From the NCBI GenBank assembly GCA_016714745.1, contig JADKCG010000017.1, positions 54,019 to 118,018 on the forward strand: a stretch of DNA of 64,000 bases. Reading direction: 5' to 3'. Numbering within the stretch: position 1 is the stretch's first letter; each line of letters begins with the position of its first letter. The position numbers and the translations under genes are program-made. This document shows positions 44,196 through 54,099 of the stretch, piece by piece. The notes under the pieces were generated by a model. It did no database searches and had not been told where the DNA came from. It saw only the letters and a program-made list of their open reading frames with translations. Source of the DNA: Elusimicrobiota bacterium (GTDB taxonomy: Bacteria; Elusimicrobiota; Elusimicrobia; FEN-1173).

Positions 44196-44696
44196 GTGAA
44201 AATAAAGTCGGGGAATTTGTTTCTGGTCTGGTTGGGGTTATTCATTGTTTTGTCCTGCGCCCAAGCGGAACCCGCAACCGCGCCGAACCCAGGGGATTCG
44301 TCTCTACGCCGAGATGCGCGGGTGGAGATTTTGGTTGGGGCGAACGCGGGGCCCATCCTCCTGGATGTGGAGGTAGCGGACGAAAAATTTGAGCAGGACC
44401 GCGGCCTGATGAACCGTCGGATAGACGGAGATGGAGAGGGGATGCTTTTCGTTTACAGGAAAGCTGCGCCTCGAATCTTTTGGATGCGCGACACACCCGT
44501 CTCCTTGGACATGCTATTCTTTGATTCGAAAAGGCGTTTGGTGGCTCTGATTCCCAACGCGGAACCTTTTTCGGAACATCTTTTGAAGTCCCATTCTCCA
44601 GCTCAATACGTCCTGGAAGTCCCGGCGGGATTTGCCCAACGACATGCGGTTAGGCTCGGAGCCGAATTTCGTTTTGTTCTCAAACGGACGAATTGA
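44196..44696 (+). CDS. DUF192 lipoprotein
   Basis: 166 residues from GTG. A lipobox (IVLSCAQAEP) follows the signal sequence. The DUF192 block begins near residue 48 (VEILVGANAGPILLDVEVAD) and includes RGLMNRR, GMLFVYRKAAPRIFWMRDTP, SLDMLFFD and YVLEVPAGFAQRH, the standard order of this small family. It is a compact beta-fold protein of unknown function, often exported. The stop overlaps an upstream extension of the next frame, but that gene really starts at 44792. Confidence 0.85.
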   Translation: MKIKSGNLFLVWLGLFIVLSCAQAEPATAPNPGDSSLRRDARVEILVGANAGPILLDVEVADEKFEQDRGLMNRRIDGDGEGMLFVYRKAAPRIFWMRDTPVSLDMLFFDSKRRLVALIPNAEPFSEHLLKSHSPAQYVLEVPAGFAQRHAVRLGAEFRFVLKRTN

Positions 44697-44713
44697 AGCG
44701 ACATGGATTCAGA

Positions 44714-44740
44714 GCGCCCCATAATAAATGGGGCAACTAC
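44714..44740. repeat. Single REP-like hairpin
   Basis: GCGCCCCATAATAAATGGGG followed by CAACTAC. The hairpin and the GGGGCAACTAC end match both arms of the double element at 10576-10655. Confidence 0.6.
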
Positions 44741-44791
44741 AGGACATTGCGAGGCGGAGTTATCTTATTTCAACGAAAGGAGATCGTCCTT

Positions 44792-45565
44792 ATGAACAGA
44801 AGAACGCGGAAAATAAAGCAATATTTGGGAAGGATGGCGATTCTGTTGGTCGGACTCTTTGCGGCAGCAGGTGTCCCGGCGCGTGCCCAGCAATTCAACT
44901 CGGACAATTATTGGACAACGCCGAAAGGAATGAGCACCGTCATTGTGACGGTGGGCCAGCGGCACACGCTGTTTTTGGATACGTTTTCTTTGCTTAAAAG
45001 CTGGGAATTCTCTTTGGGTGCAACGGCGTTCCGGGAGGACACCGACAGCGATCGCGCGGCCTACTACCAGCTCACTACCTACGCCAAGTACACGATCTTT
45101 GAGAACCAAGCCAAGAATGGGGGAGCGGCTGTGAAATTCGGCACAGGGGCCCGGCCGGGCTATTACCAGGTGTCCGCCCTCACTAAAGATTTAAGAGATT
45201 ATTGGGCCGAGTGTCCCCTCACCCTCCCGCTTCATGGGGATGATGTCCTGCTCGATCTCATTCCGGGCGGAGTTGTCAACTATAACTTTGGAACCCAAAA
45301 AGAAACCGCCGCGGGCTTTACGTATTCCTCGCGTTTGGCGATCTACAAAATCATTCCTCGGTCCGCCATCGTGGGCGAGGTTTTTGGAACCGAGGGCGAA
45401 GCCTACTCGCCAACCCAGTATAAGACCGGTGTCCGCTGGGAGAGCCCCGCCTTCATCGTTTCGTTGAGCTACGGAGACGGGCTCAAGGGAAATAACGGGG
45501 CCGGTTGGGAGTTGGGCTTTATCTCTTATTGGGGTGGGCCGTCTAATGCATTTATCGGAAAATGA
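44792..45565 (+). CDS. Exported porin-like or outer-membrane protein
   Basis: 257 residues from the ATG at 44792 with AAAGGAG upstream. The signal peptide ends near PARAQQ. The mature chain consists of alternating strands (YYQLTTYAKYTIFENQAK, AAGFTYSSRLAIYKIIPRSA, AFIVSLSYGDGLKGN), consistent with a beta-barrel or a beta-rich periplasmic protein. It ends in NAFIGK rather than a terminal aromatic residue. I do not recognise a family. Confidence 0.55.
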   Translation: MNRRTRKIKQYLGRMAILLVGLFAAAGVPARAQQFNSDNYWTTPKGMSTVIVTVGQRHTLFLDTFSLLKSWEFSLGATAFREDTDSDRAAYYQLTTYAKYTIFENQAKNGGAAVKFGTGARPGYYQVSALTKDLRDYWAECPLTLPLHGDDVLLDLIPGGVVNYNFGTQKETAAGFTYSSRLAIYKIIPRSAIVGEVFGTEGEAYSPTQYKTGVRWESPAFIVSLSYGDGLKGNNGAGWELGFISYWGGPSNAFIGK

Positions 45566-45638
45566 AGGTCGGTTGAAAAAATCTCCGTGGACTGAATATA
45601 GACAATATAGACAACGTCCCATAATTCCCATAATTCTG

Positions 45639-45657
45639 CACGGGCAGGATGCCCGTG
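45639..45657. repeat. Short hairpin repeat CACGGGCA/TGCCCGTG
   Basis: A perfect 8-bp stem with GGA loop followed by CTACAA. Nearly identical hairpins occur at 50751-50769, with related ones at 50724-50742 and about 12494-12515. All lie in intergenic positions next to coding ends. Confidence 0.55.
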
Positions 45658-45719
45658 CTACAACGGTCTTATCGACCTCAAAAATTCAGTTTAAACATGA
45701 TTAACATTAGGGGGCATAA

Positions 45720-46202
45720 TTGGGAAATATGAAAGGCATTTATGGGCTTGTGGGATGGTTGGGTATTACGTTTATTGCGGCGTGGGTGGGCTCCCGTTTC
45801 ATGCCTGGCGAATGGTATGCTTCACTGGCTAAACCCACGTGGAACCCGCCCAACGCCATTTTTGGGCCTGTGTGGTCGGTTCTTTATGTGCTTATGGGCG
45901 TCTCGGCTTGGCTTGTTTGGCGGCGGAGCGGGTTCGCTGGGGCCGGTTTGGCTTTGAGTTTGTTTGTTGTCCAGCTTGTTTTGAACGCCCTTTGGTCGTA
46001 CCTTTTTTTCGGGCGGTTCCGGCCGGATCTCGCGTTTTTGGACATTGTCGCTCTCTGGTCCATCATCGCGATTGTCACCGTATTGTTTTGGCAGAACCAC
46101 CGGGCCGCGGGGGCGATGATGATCCCTTATTTGTTATGGGTGAGTTTTGCCTCCTGCCTTAACTTTGTGATTTGGCGATTTAACGTTGTTGGCCCCAGAT
46201 AG
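45720..46202 (+). CDS. tspO: TspO/MBR-family tryptophan-rich membrane protein
   Basis: 160 residues with five hydrophobic segments. WYASLAKPTWNPPNAIFGPVW is the hallmark of the family, followed by VLYVLMGVSAWLVW and LVLNALWSYLFFG. Bacterial TspO proteins bind tetrapyrroles and cholesterol-like ligands in the membrane and take part in stress control. The start is TTG at 45720 (AGGGGG about 6 bases upstream) or ATG at 45729. Confidence 0.93.
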   Translation: MGNMKGIYGLVGWLGITFIAAWVGSRFMPGEWYASLAKPTWNPPNAIFGPVWSVLYVLMGVSAWLVWRRSGFAGAGLALSLFVVQLVLNALWSYLFFGRFRPDLAFLDIVALWSIIAIVTVLFWQNHRAAGAMMIPYLLWVSFASCLNFVIWRFNVVGPR

Positions 46203-46263
46203 TCCCGGTGGGCACAGAGGGTGTTTTCTTAATCTGAAATATCCAATAAAAGGAGAAGGGTAA

Positions 46264-46998
46264 ATGAAAAAGAATTCAGACAAAAATAATGCGGGCGTCT
46301 TCCTCGGGTTTGTCGTTGGATATAAATGTGTTCGTGTGGCCGTGTTTTTTGTTGCGTGTGCAATAGCCTTAATCCTGAACCCGGCTCTTCTCCGTGCGGA
46401 AGGGGATTCCTTAGCGCTGGACCCTTACGGCATTTCAACCGGACCCACGCCATGGAACATGGGGTTTGCTCTTAGTTTTCCTAAAGGGACCGGGGAGACT
46501 GAATCTGTGGTGAAAGACGGTTTCGGGTTGGATTTTTATGCCGGGTATCAAAAGCCATCCAGTGTATTGGGGTTTCGCTTTGACGTCATGTATGCAAGTT
46601 TCAATTTGACGGACGCCGTGACAACGCGGCTTGAAAATGCGAGCGAGGGCAATCTCGCCGTATTCGGAGGCGGGCCCAGTCTCGTTGTTTGCCCTCCGCT
46701 TGGCAAGTACCTTCGACCTTCAGTTTATGTCGGTCCGGGACTTTATTACGAACATGCTTCGGCCACATGGGATGATTCCTGCGATCCCCTCTTTGGTTGT
46801 GGGGCGGGGGGAACGGAATACAATACGTCGAACATGAGCACCACACGGCTTGGCTGGCAAGGGGGCGTGGGGCTTGACCTGTTATTCGACGGCGGTCTCG
46901 GTGCGATCAGTTTCAACGTACAATATGTGACCATCAATAACACCAACGCCGACGTGCAATTTATTCCCATCAACATCGGATATAAAGTCTTCTTTTAG
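46264..46998 (+). CDS. Outer-membrane beta-barrel-like protein
   Basis: 244 residues with AAAAGGAGAAGG before the ATG. A long N-terminal region precedes the hydrophobic signal (VAVFFVACAIALILNPALLR). Strand-like repeats follow (FGLDFYAGYQKPSSVLGFRF, YLRPSVYVGPGLYYEHAS), and the chain ends KVFF, the C-terminal aromatic pattern of outer-membrane barrels. Two Cys pairs (CDPLFGCG region) may form a loop disulfide. No specific function can be given. Confidence 0.65.
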   Translation: MKKNSDKNNAGVFLGFVVGYKCVRVAVFFVACAIALILNPALLRAEGDSLALDPYGISTGPTPWNMGFALSFPKGTGETESVVKDGFGLDFYAGYQKPSSVLGFRFDVMYASFNLTDAVTTRLENASEGNLAVFGGGPSLVVCPPLGKYLRPSVYVGPGLYYEHASATWDDSCDPLFGCGAGGTEYNTSNMSTTRLGWQGGVGLDLLFDGGLGAISFNVQYVTINNTNADVQFIPINIGYKVFF

Positions 46999-47075
46999 CC
47001 GTCTTTTCAAGGCTTATGACTGTGAAAGAAACGGGCAAATAATTTGCATTTCAAAATCATGAGGAGGAAGTTAAA

Positions 47076-47686
47076 ATGACTAAACGAGCATGGGCAGGAA
47101 TGGCTGTGGCATTGCTGATGGGGGCATTGGGTGCGGGTGCGGCTGAAAAGTCGACCAACATGACTGTTGAAATGGCCAAAGAGAAACCGGCGGCGGTAGA
47201 GGCGGCCGTTGTTTCTTTGACCGCAACAGTCAAAGACATCAACTACGAAACACGCATGGTGACGTTGGAAAAGAAAGACGGTTCCACTGTTTCCATGGAA
47301 GTCGGACCCGAAGCCGTTCGGTTCAACGAAGTGAAAAAGGGCGACATTGTTGAGATCGATTATATGGTGTCTGTGGCGGTTGTCGTTCAATCCCCTGAAG
47401 CTGGTATTTCAACCGTTGAAGGGTCAAACGTGGCCATTGTTCGCAACGAAGGAAAGAAACCGTCGGGAGTCGCGGTCGCCACGGATGTGGTGACGGCAAC
47501 GGTGGTGAAGGTAAATGCGAAAAAACGCACCGCTACACTGCAGGGCCCCGACGGTCAATCGTATGATATTGACGTCGCCCCGATGTGAAAAACCTCGAAA
47601 ACGTCAAAAAAGGCGACAAGGTGATGGTGAAACTCACCCGCACCCTCGCGATCGACGTTCGCAAACCAAGTTCCAAGAAAAAATAG
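47076..47686 (+). CDS. Exported repeat protein of unknown function, one frameshift
   Basis: Signal peptide (ALLMGALGAGAAEKST), then two similar modules: VVSLTATVKDINYETRMVTL/KKGDIVEIDYMVSVAV, and VVTATVVKVNAKKRTATLQG followed, one base off, by NLENVKKGDKVMVKLTRTLA. Each resembles a small OB-like beta unit. The open frame ends early at 47588; adding a C to the CCCC run at 47577-47580 restores the second module and a Lys-rich end (stop 47684-47686), about 203 residues. GAGGAGG precedes the ATG. Confidence 0.65.
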
Positions 47687-47785
47687 GTGGATATTTCTCC
47701 TTGCCTGGGGGAGGACTTTGGCCGTGTCTGGTCTATGGCCCAAGTCCTTCCCGAGGCATTGGGTTTTTATCTGCGGATAAAATAA

Positions 47786-48961
47786 ATGGCAATAAATAAT
47801 CCTGACTTTTCCCTTTTTACTGGCGGGTTATTAAACCGTTTGTTTATTGCTTTGCGGTTAGAAAAAGCGAACACGCCGCGGTTTGGCCGCCGAATTCTTT
47901 TTCTTGTGGGATTGGCGATGTTCCCTGTGATAGGGATTTGTCTGGTTCAGGGGACAGCGTGGGGCCAAGCGGTGAAGGCGCCTTTGTTTTATGACCCGGG
48001 CGTCTTGGCTCGTTTCTTGTTTTCATTGCCGCTCCTGATTCTTGCAGAAAAGGGGATCAACCGCGAACTGGACAACGCGATTGGCTATTTTAAATCTTCT
48101 GGAATCATTCAAGAACAGGACGTTGCTTTATACAATCAGCGTGTGGCGAGGGCAAACCGCTGGGCCAACAGTCTTGTTGCGGAGTTGGTAATGTTTCTTT
48201 TGATGTTCGTTTCGTTGTGGTTTCGTGTTGACTTTGACCCAGGGTTCGTGGGCGGTGTCACCCATTGGCAGTGGAACCCCGCCTCACAACATGCCAGTGC
48301 CGCCGGGGTGTGGTTTCAAGACGTCAGTTGCTCTATTTACCGATTCATTTTAATGAGATGGCTGTGGAGAATCTTTATTTGGACATGGTTTTTATGGAGC
48401 GTGTCGCGAATTAACTTAAATCTCAGTGCCACCCACCCCGACAAGAAAGGCGGGCTAGGGATCTTGGCCGACACCCACGCCGCTTTTGGCATGCTCGCAT
48501 TGGCCGCTTCGGCCCAAATCGCAGGTGTTATTGGGCGATCGATGGTTTATGAGGAAACGACGTTTGAGTCCCATAAAATTCTGATCGGGAGTTCCATCGC
48601 GGTGCTGGTTCTGGCCTTTATTTTGCCATTGTGTGTGTTCAACGTACATTTGTTTTTATGTCGACGTAAAGGGCTCCGGACCTACGGAACATTGGCGGGA
48701 CGTTATACCGGCCTTTTTGAGCGGAAATGGCTGTTGAATCAAGGGGCTCTGGCTCCCAATTTACTGGGCAGCAGTGATATTCAATCGTTGGCGGATCTCG
48801 GGGGCGGGTATGAGGTCGTCAGTAAAATGGGGCTTTTTCCCTTGGACGTGCGGCTCGTCTCGTTCATGACGCTCTGTGCCGCGGCGCCGTTCTTACCGCT
48901 GGCTTTTTTTGCTTATGGCGCCAATGAGATCCTTCTTCGGGTGATGAAACTGTTGGTTTAA
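47786..48961 (+). CDS. Multi-pass membrane protein of unknown function
   Basis: 391 residues, with about six to seven hydrophobic helices (ILFLVGLAMFPVIGICLV, LARFLFSLPLLILAEKG, LVAELVMFLLMFVSLWF, IAVLVLAFILPLCVFNV, FMTLCAAAPFLPLAFFAYGA). ATHPDKKGGLGILADTHAAF and SSDIQSLADLGGGYEVVSKM are conserved-looking loops. I recognise it only as an uncharacterised bacterial membrane protein. It is followed by an MscS-type channel 44 bases downstream, perhaps in the same transcript. Confidence 0.6.
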   Translation: MAINNPDFSLFTGGLLNRLFIALRLEKANTPRFGRRILFLVGLAMFPVIGICLVQGTAWGQAVKAPLFYDPGVLARFLFSLPLLILAEKGINRELDNAIGYFKSSGIIQEQDVALYNQRVARANRWANSLVAELVMFLLMFVSLWFRVDFDPGFVGGVTHWQWNPASQHASAAGVWFQDVSCSIYRFILMRWLWRIFIWTWFLWSVSRINLNLSATHPDKKGGLGILADTHAAFGMLALAASAQIAGVIGRSMVYEETTFESHKILIGSSIAVLVLAFILPLCVFNVHLFLCRRKGLRTYGTLAGRYTGLFERKWLLNQGALAPNLLGSSDIQSLADLGGGYEVVSKMGLFPLDVRLVSFMTLCAAAPFLPLAFFAYGANEILLRVMKLLV

Positions 48962-49005
48962 AAGCTACGCGGTTTATCTAAACCACACTAAGGTTAGGAG
49001 CGCCT

Positions 49006-50667
49006 ATGTTCATTCCTATTAAAAATACCCTCATCCTTTTCTTTTTCTTGATTTTAGGCGGAGCGTCCGTTTTTGGTGAAGGCGCGCCGGTGGACCTGGC
49101 CGCCATTGAGGCTCAGGACGACGGCGGGGTCTCTCGGGCTCCGGTCACGTTGGACGGTCAAAAACTTTTTGATGTGATCGGTGTGCCGAGTTACTCCGCT
49201 GAAAAACGCGCGGGAGATATCTCCAAAAGGATTCACGGGATTTTGGGGGATCCTTCTATTTCAACGGCCGCAATTAACGTGGTGTTGGAAAAAGATTTTA
49301 GCGTCGTCATGGTTGGCGACCGATTGGTGATGCGGGTCTTTGACGCGGATTCCGGCGTCCCTGGGTTTACCTCGGCCATGCAAGCGGAGATCATAAAAAA
49401 AATACTTGCGGACGCTTTTCGGGCTTACCGTGAGGCACGACGGCCCTTGACGCTCGTCATGGATACGGTGTTAGCGATTCTTGTTGTTTTCCTGTGTGCC
49501 GCGCTGTTATTGGGTTGGACATGGACGGTCCGAAAATTAAATTTATACGCCGAACGAACCCTGAAACATCGCGTAACGCTAATTCAATCAAAATCATTTG
49601 ATCTCATTCGCGCGGGGATCGTGTGGGAGGGATTGAAAGGGTTTTTGGGAATTGTTCATGTGGTTCCCATCATCGTTGTGATTTACTTTCACTTGGGTTT
49701 TGTGTTGCGGCTTTTTCCATGGACCCGGTCTTTTGGAGCGAACTTTCTTAACCTCGTGTTCGATCCGCTGAAAATGTTGGGCCAATCGTTTTTGGCGTCG
49801 ATCCCCAGCCTGCTTGTCGTTGTGGTTGTGGCCGGTTTAACGTATGTGATTTTGCGCATGATGAGTCTGTTTTTTATGGGTGTGCATACGGGGACCATCC
49901 AAATCTCAGGCTTTGATCAGGATTGGGCCATGCCGACTTTTCGGATCTCGCGGCTGCTGGTGGTGGCCTTGGCCTTGGTGGTGGCCTACCCCCACATTCC
50001 GGGATCCAATTCGCTGGCGTTCAAAGGGGTTTCGGTGTTTTTAGGCGTGATTCTATCGTTGGGGTCCTCTTCTTTCGCGTCCAATTTGATCGCGGGCTAT
50101 TCGGTGGTTTATCGGCGCGCCTTTCGGGTGGGGGATTGGATCAGCGTCGACGCGGTGGCGGGGGAAGTGATGGAGATTCTTCCGCTGGTCACACGTCTTC
50201 GTTCGCGAACAAATGAGGTCATCATCATCCCCAACTCGACCATCGTGAACTCTCCGGTGACCAACTTCAGCACACTCGCGCGGGATCGCGGATTGATATT
50301 GCACACCACCGTTGGCATTGGCTATGAGACCCCGTGGCGCCAGGTAGAAGCCATGCTCCTCGAATCCGCCAATCGCACCTCCGGCGTGCTCAAAACCCCC
50401 AAACCGTTTGTGGTTAAAATGAGTTTGGGCGATTTTGCCGTGACCTACGAGATTAACGCTTTTTGCGATGCACCGCAGAACCGGCTCCAAATCTATTCCA
50501 CTCTGCATCAGAACATTTTGGATGTGTTCAATGAGAACAATGTCCAAATCATGACCCCCGCCTATGAAGGGGATCCAGCCACTCCGAAACTGGTGGCCAA
50601 AGAGAATTGGTTTACGCCTCTCGCGGGAACCAAAAATGCCCCTCAACGAACGATCGAGAAAACGTAA
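49006..50667 (+). CDS. MscS-family mechanosensitive channel with periplasmic domain
   Basis: 553 residues. A signal peptide (LFFFLILGGASVFGEG) and roughly 120 periplasmic residues precede four to five membrane helices. The pore-lining helix and beta domain are clear: LSLGSSSFASNLIAGYSVVY, RRAFRVGDWISVDAVAGEVM, TRLRSRTNEVIIIPNSTIVN and a C-terminal alpha/beta domain ending in a short tail. It should release solutes on hypo-osmotic shock. It is larger than E. coli MscS (286 residues) because of the exported N-terminal region. Confidence 0.88.
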   Translation: MFIPIKNTLILFFFLILGGASVFGEGAPVDLAAIEAQDDGGVSRAPVTLDGQKLFDVIGVPSYSAEKRAGDISKRIHGILGDPSISTAAINVVLEKDFSVVMVGDRLVMRVFDADSGVPGFTSAMQAEIIKKILADAFRAYREARRPLTLVMDTVLAILVVFLCAALLLGWTWTVRKLNLYAERTLKHRVTLIQSKSFDLIRAGIVWEGLKGFLGIVHVVPIIVVIYFHLGFVLRLFPWTRSFGANFLNLVFDPLKMLGQSFLASIPSLLVVVVVAGLTYVILRMMSLFFMGVHTGTIQISGFDQDWAMPTFRISRLLVVALALVVAYPHIPGSNSLAFKGVSVFLGVILSLGSSSFASNLIAGYSVVYRRAFRVGDWISVDAVAGEVMEILPLVTRLRSRTNEVIIIPNSTIVNSPVTNFSTLARDRGLILHTTVGIGYETPWRQVEAMLLESANRTSGVLKTPKPFVVKMSLGDFAVTYEINAFCDAPQNRLQIYSTLHQNILDVFNENNVQIMTPAYEGDPATPKLVAKENWFTPLAGTKNAPQRTIEKT

Positions 50668-50723
50668 CTCCCACTTAATGAAAAGTTCCTTATTGGCTCC
50701 CAGTAGATCCTGTAAAAACGGGG

Positions 50724-50769
50724 CATGGGCTTCCAGCCCATCTGTTTCCACACGGGTAGGATGCCCGTG
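50724..50769. repeat. Two adjacent short hairpin repeats
   Basis: CATGGGCTTCCAGCCCATCTG (near 50724-50742) and CACGGGTAGGATGCCCGTG (50751-50769). The second is the same family as 45639-45657. They lie between the MscS gene and the phosphodiesterase gene, where no other feature is visible. Confidence 0.5.
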
Positions 50770-50826
50770 CCACAAATTCTCGATTTCACCAATCTGGTGA
50801 AATCGCTCAGTTGGAGAATAGACCTA

Positions 50827-52627
50827 ATGAGAAGATTGGGGGTGGCTTGGAAAGAGGCAGGAAAGATTTTTTCGTTGCGATGGCGGGCGCTGGTGGGGTT
50901 CCAGGTCTGTTACGGGTTAGGGGTGACGTTGGTTTTTACTCCCCTTGTTCACCTTTGCCTTAATGCGATGGTTCGGTCGGGGGGAGACTCGGCCATCACC
51001 AATTTCGATTTATCCTCGTTCTTCCTTTCGCTCACTGGGATGGGGTTCTTGGCCGTGGCAGGACTTACGGGAATGATTTCGCTCCGCCTTCAACAGGCGT
51101 CGCTTTATCTTCTGACCGCCAGTGCGGACGTGTCCCCTTTGTCGGCTCTCAAGGGCGCATTCCAACGACTCAAATCCCTTTTAGCTTTGACCTTTATTCA
51201 ATTGAGCGTTCTCTTGGCCTTGGCCCTTCCACTTCTCGTTGTGATACTTCTCGTATGGCATTTTTTGTTGGGCCACCAGGACATCAACTATTACACCCAC
51301 GCCAAACCAGCCTCATGGTACTGGGCCCTTGGGTTGACGGGGACGGTTGGTTTGGCCACTGTGGCCGTTGGGGTGTGGGTCATGGCGCGGTGGGTGTATA
51401 CCCTGCCTATCCTCCTCCGGAGTGGAGAGTCCGCGTGGAAATCCCTCCAGACCAGCGTTCAATACACAAAGGGGAATTGGGTTCCCCCATTGATCATTGT
51501 GGGTGGGTTTTGGGTCCTTCTTTGGGGTGCTTCCAATGGGGTGAACGGGTCTGTTTTCGGATTGGGTCGGTGGGTGCTCTTGGTGTCGGGGGAACGGTTG
51601 GCGCTGTCGGTGTTTGTTGTTCTCGTCGTATTCGGAACCTGGGGCCTCGTTTCCCTTGCGACAGGGATGGTGGGCCCCATTATTCACGCGATCCTGATTA
51701 ACCGGATCTTTGACACAACGTTTTCAATGTCGCCGAACCATTTCCCACAAGAATCGGCCAAAAACCGACGGCTGATCCGCCGAATTATTCTTGCCGTGGT
51801 CTTAGGCGCTTTGATCGCCTTCAGTTTCGGCGGGGCGTGGTGGCTTAAACGTCTCGACTTTTCTGATCCGGACAGATCACGGCCCATCGGGGCAGTTCAG
51901 CCGCCCCGAAAATACGCTGAGTGCCCTGCGCCAGGCCATGAAGGACGGAGCCGATTTCGCCGAGATCGATGTGCAGACCACCAAGGACGGCGAAGTGGTG
52001 GTATTTCACGACCGGGATTTGATGCGCATGGGACGCGATCCGCGAGCGTTGGCCTCTCTCACATTAGCGGAACTTCGAAAGATCGACGTGGGGATTCCGT
52101 TTGGCGAGGCGTTCCGGGGAGAACGGGTCCCCAGCTTGCGGGAAGCCCTTGAATTGGTGCGGGGCCGGATGGGATTGAACATTGAACTAAAATATAATTT
52201 GCCTGATCCCACCTTGGCCCCCCGCGTGGTGGAGCTTTTGAAGATGACAGGCATGTTGGACCAGTGCGTTGTGACCTCATTAAACTACGAGGCCTTGCGC
52301 CAGGCCAAGGAGATCGAACCGCGATTGGTCACCGGCATGATCGTCACCAAAGTGTTGGGAGATCCCACCCGATTGGGCGTGGACTTTTTAAGTGTTAATG
52401 TCGCAGAAGTGAATCGCCGCTTGATTCGCCGTGCCCGTCAGCAGGCCCTGGCCGTTCATGTTTGGACGGTCAACGACGCCGCGACGTTTGAACGAATGGT
52501 GGACCACGGCGTCACCGTCGTCATTACCGACCGCCCCATCGAATTAGCCTCCCTTCGGCGTTCCCGGACCTCCCTTTCTGCTCCCACATTAATCGCCTTG
52601 CGCCTACGACGTCTTCTCGTTCATTAA
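50827..52627 (+). CDS. Membrane-anchored glycerophosphodiester phosphodiesterase, two frameshifts
   Basis: An N-terminal domain with about eight hydrophobic segments (start MRRLGVAWKEAGKIF at 50827) is followed by a GDPD catalytic domain (GADFAEIDVQTTKDGEVVVF HD, LTLAELRKIDVG, LNIELKYN, HVWTVND), the arrangement of membrane-fused YhdW/GlpQ-type enzymes. The catalytic start ITAHRGSSAAPENTLSALRQ is only readable across two -1 steps, near 51874 and in the C-run at 51908-51911. Corrected length is about 600 residues. It should cleave glycerophosphodiesters at the membrane surface. Confidence 0.82.
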
Positions 52628-52815
52628 CCGGAACTTCCCTTTTGGCCCGCAGGACCGGCCGGTCTGAGAGCTCCCGGCACCTGGGGCACCAGAGGTGCTG
52701 ATGCGCGACGAAGGAGTTCCGCTTTTTAAGACAAAAAAAAGAGGTCGATGCAGGGACATCGGACGAACTTTTTCAGAAATTTAAAAGTGAGAGATCCTTC
52801 GTCGACTCTTGGGAC

Positions 52816-52870
52816 CAACTGGGAGTCCCCGGTTGCACGGGTCTTCCGTTAACAGGGTTCTGAACAAAAA
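52816..52870 (-). repeat. Dispersed repeat copy upstream of duplicated cluster
   Basis: Reverse-complemented it shares TTTTGTTCAGA, GTTAACGGAAGACCCGTG and CCGGGGA-TCCC with the copies at 24848 and 39991. It lies in the 300-base gap after the phosphodiesterase gene, just before the decayed cluster copy; nothing else is visible in that gap. Confidence 0.7.
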
Positions 52871-52933
52871 AGTTCAGCCCTTGTGAGTGGGAATGGTTGG
52901 TCAATTTATTTTTAGGGTTAACATTAATTGCTG

Positions 52934-52987
52934 GCGTCCCAAGACGTTCGCGCGCTGTGGCGGAAAGTTCCGGAGGCGGTGGCATGA
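52934..52987 (+). pseudogene. 3' remnant of an Mrp-type ATPase gene
   Basis: ASQDVRALWRKVPEAVA and TGA match the end of the ATPase at 23300 (AAQDVRDLWREVTAA). Only these 17 codons remain. The TGA overlaps the next ATG (ATGA), mirroring the GTGA overlap in the full cluster. Confidence 0.75.
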
Positions 52988-54099
52988 TCAAAATAGTTCT
53001 TGATAAAAATATTCCTTACGGGAACAAGGTTTTTAAAAACCTGGGGCTTGTTGTGGCGGTCCCCGCTGAAAAAATAACGCCGAGTTTGGTCCACGACGCT
53101 GACGCGTTGGTCGTTCGGTCCGTCACGCCGGTCACTTCGGCGCTTTTGAAGGGGACCCAAGTCACGTTCGTCGCGACGGCGACCAGCGGTTTTGACCATG
53201 TGGACTTAGATTTTTTGAAAGATCAGAAAATTGTTTTTGCCTCGGCCCCCGGTAGCAATGCCGATTCCGTGGCCGATTATGTCATGGCGGCACTTTTGGC
53301 GCTCCACCGATTGAAAAAAACGCGCTTAGATGAAGCGTTGGTCGGGATTGTTGGCGCGGGGCGCATAGGGGGCCGTGTGGCGCGGCGCCTGGAAATATTG
53401 GGGATTAAAACGGTTCTAAATGATCCCCCGTTGGCAAGGAGGACAGGGGCGGCCCGTTTTCGTCCTCTGATAGAATTGATGGGGTGCGATATCGTCACCT
53501 TGCACACACCGTTGATCGTAGGCGGGAGAGAGGCCACTTTTCACCTTTTTGATGAAAAACGAATAAACCAAATGAAACCGGGAAGCGTCCTGGTGAATAC
53601 GGCTCGTGGCGCTGTGGTTGATTCGATGGCGTTGAAAAAGGCGCTGAAAACCGGTTTGTTGGCGGGGGCCGTGTTGGACGTTTGGGAAGAAGAACCAAGG
53701 GTCGATATGGAATTGTTGCGTTTGGCCACAATCGGGACGCCGCACATCGCCGGGCTTTCGTGGGATGGACGGGTCAAAGGGGCGGAGATGGCTTTCGAAG
53801 CTTTGCGCAGGCATGTCGGCCTCGCGGCTGTGTGGACACCGCGGCTTGATCCACCAAAGGCCTTACGTCCGAAGGCGAAAATGAAGGGGGATCTGTTCTC
53901 CGCTCTCGGCGATGCCGTTCGGGTCGTTTATGATATTGAGAAAGACAGTGATGATTTTAAAGAAAGTCCCGGAAAGTTTGAACAATCCAGGGACGGCTAT
54001 TTTTCTCGCCGGGACTTCGGCGTTGTGCCGGTCGTCAGCGCGAATGAAATATGGAAAAAGAATTTGAAGGCCATCGGGTTCCAAGGAGAAAAATCATGA
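52984..54099 (+). CDS. PdxB/SerA-like 2-hydroxyacid dehydrogenase, uninterrupted paralogue
   Basis: 371 residues from the ATG overlapping the ATPase remnant stop. MIKIVLDKNIPYGNKVFKNL, DADALVVRSVTPVTSALLKG, the NAD motif GIVGAGRIGGRVARRLEILG, SVLVNTARGAVVDSMALKKA and AGLSWDGRVKG are family blocks; catalytic Arg, Glu and His positions appear present. Length fits erythronate-4-phosphate dehydrogenase (about 370-380). It lacks both extra segments of the copy at 24169, so it is the better candidate for the active enzyme. The true substrate is unproven. Confidence 0.85.
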   Translation: MIKIVLDKNIPYGNKVFKNLGLVVAVPAEKITPSLVHDADALVVRSVTPVTSALLKGTQVTFVATATSGFDHVDLDFLKDQKIVFASAPGSNADSVADYVMAALLALHRLKKTRLDEALVGIVGAGRIGGRVARRLEILGIKTVLNDPPLARRTGAARFRPLIELMGCDIVTLHTPLIVGGREATFHLFDEKRINQMKPGSVLVNTARGAVVDSMALKKALKTGLLAGAVLDVWEEEPRVDMELLRLATIGTPHIAGLSWDGRVKGAEMAFEALRRHVGLAAVWTPRLDPPKALRPKAKMKGDLFSALGDAVRVVYDIEKDSDDFKESPGKFEQSRDGYFSRRDFGVVPVVSANEIWKKNLKAIGFQGEKS

